Source: Chryseosolibacter sp039917935
GTDB taxonomy: Bacteria; Bacteroidota; Bacteroidia; Cytophagales; Cyclobacteriaceae
DNA length: 15,103 bases
Reading direction: 5' to 3'
Assembly (NCBI GenBank): GCA_039917935.1
Contig: JBDSIM010000305.1
Location: 1 to 15,103 of the forward strand
Part shown: positions 14,491 through 15,103 of the stretch, piece after piece
Numbering within the stretch: position 1 is the stretch's first letter
How the letters are laid out: each line of letters starts with the position of its first letter
Translations under genes and position numbers: made by a program
The notes under the pieces: generated by a model
Databases searched by the model: none
Told to the model about the DNA's origin: nothing
Seen by the model: the letters and a program-made list of their open reading frames with translations, nothing else

Positions 14491-14892
14491 TTATTCAGGA
14501 ACGAGATAGGGATTAAACGCGATCTCCCAAAGATTATGATCAACGTCTTCCACATACGCACTGTATCCTCCCCAGAACACTTTTTGAGGACTTTTTAATA
14601 CATGGACCCCACGTGATTGGAGTTCTGACACCAATTCATCCACCTCCTTTTCCGAACGTACATTATAAGCCATGGAAAATTTCTTAAACCCCGAACCTGC
14701 ACCTGCGACTTGCGCGTCTTCAGCTAAAGCATGAGCCGGAAAAAGCGCAAGCTGAATGCTGTTGAGCTGAAAGAAAATGATATCATCTGAACTAGCGGGC
14801 AAGGGAATCCATCCAAACTTTTCCTCGTAAAATGCGCGGGATTTTTTAAGATCTGAAACACCTAGGGTGATGATGGTTATGCGCTGTTCCAT
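14491..14892 (-). CDS. VOC/glyoxalase-superfamily protein (133 aa)
   Basis: A single vicinal-oxygen-chelate domain with the two beta-alpha-beta-beta-beta modules: ITIITLGVSDLKKSRAFYEE opens the first, and FSMAYNVRSEKEVDELVSEL opens the second. The end, GYSAYVEDVDHNLWEIAFNP, carries the conserved final glutamate of the fold. The first-strand histidine used for metal binding in glyoxalase I is replaced (ITL rather than HxxL), so a metal-dependent reaction is doubtful; substrate unknown. I place the start at ATG 14892. The longer open frame to 14997 overlaps the phosphate permease and adds 35 residues that do not resemble the domain. It lies 32 bp after the permease stop, on the same strand, so the two may be cotranscribed. 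Confidence 0.85.
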   Translation of the reverse strand: MEQRITIITLGVSDLKKSRAFYEEKFGWIPLPASSDDIIFFQLNSIQLALFPAHALAEDAQVAGAGSGFKKFSMAYNVRSEKEVDELVSELQSRGVHVLKSPQKVFWGGYSAYVEDVDHNLWEIAFNPYLVPE

Positions 14893-14924
14893 AAATGAAG
14901 TTAACGATTCCAGATAACAGAAAA

Positions 14925-15103
14925 CTAAAATATGGAGCGAAATAGTAGGAATAATGTGCCGGCCATGATCATCACGACAGGCAATGTCAGGAACCATGCC
15001 ATCAAGATATTTCTAATCGTATCGCCCTGTAAATTTTTCACACCCTTACTTGCCACCATGCTTCCCGCAATGCCTGACGACAAAACGTGAGTCGTACTTA
15101 CCG
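14925..15103 (-). CDS. PiT-family inorganic phosphate permease, C-terminal end (partial)
   Basis: The frame is open from the right edge and ends at TAG 14927-14925, giving the last 58 residues. They begin VSTTHVLSSGIAGSMVASKG, the conserved PiT C-terminal repeat signature (VSTTHV), and end in a membrane helix (ILMAWFLTLPVVMIMAGTL) with a short tail FLLFRSIF, as usual for this family. Such proteins import phosphate, often with Na+ or H+ or as metal-phosphate. The start and most of the protein lie outside the window. This partial gene was found by translating the right edge by hand. Confidence 0.88.
   Translation of the reverse strand, partial: VSTTHVLSSGIAGSMVASKGVKNLQGDTIRNILMAWFLTLPVVMIMAGTLFLLFRSIF

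Noticed and set aside
14893..14997. N-terminal extension of the VOC protein by 35 residues
   Set aside because: It overlaps the phosphate-permease coding end, is unlike VOC sequences, and an ATG at 14892 sits at the expected domain start.
1..15103. CRISPR array, tRNA or rRNA genes, transposase or integrase genes
   Set aside because: No regularly spaced repeats, cloverleaf-like sequences or recognisable recombinase motifs were seen on either strand.

Overview
The window looks like a chromosomal segment of a pigmented, aerobic member of the Bacteroidota, most likely Cytophagales-like. The evidence is gene content (two-domain MacB/FtsX-type permeases, a CrtYcd-type lycopene cyclase, a Lhr-type ligase-associated helicase), the lack of Shine-Dalgarno sequences, and an exact TAnnTTTG promoter box before the sigma-factor gene. 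I see no rRNA, tRNA, CRISPR array, insertion sequence or phage gene.

Layout. (1) Positions 1-3777, plus strand: two FtsX/MacB-family ABC-transporter permeases. The first, cut by the left edge, is broken twice: the whole central membrane bundle is missing and there is an in-frame TAA. The second is intact. (2) 3778-4260: a small lysine-rich protein of unknown function, preceded by a 10-bp direct repeat and followed by a rho-independent terminator. (3) 4239-11762, minus strand: a nine-gene carotenoid/light-response cluster in transcription order carH-like regulator, ECF sigma factor, crtI, crtB, idi, photolyase, SRPBCC protein, crtZ, crtYcd. (4) 11838-14288, plus strand: a large DExH helicase of the ligase-associated Lhr type, divergent from the regulator. 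(5) 14289-14490: non-coding, with nested inverted repeats. (6) 14491-15103, minus strand: a VOC/glyoxalase-fold protein and the C-terminal end of a PiT-type phosphate permease.

How the genes fit together. Idi supplies DMAPP/IPP balance, CrtB makes phytoene, CrtI desaturates it to lycopene, CrtYcd cyclises to beta-carotene and CrtZ hydroxylates to zeaxanthin. GGPP synthase (crtE) is not in the window. The cluster also carries a CPD photolyase, so pigment shielding and light-driven repair share one transcription unit. The first gene encodes a MerR-type regulator with a cobalamin-binding domain and the W-x9-E-H signature of the CarH/LitR photoreceptors; the second encodes an ECF sigma factor with no anti-sigma gene beside it. 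Between them lies a perfect 11-bp inverted repeat plus a direct repeat immediately upstream of an exact TAnnTTTG box, which I infer to be the operator through which the regulator controls sigma-factor and pigment expression.
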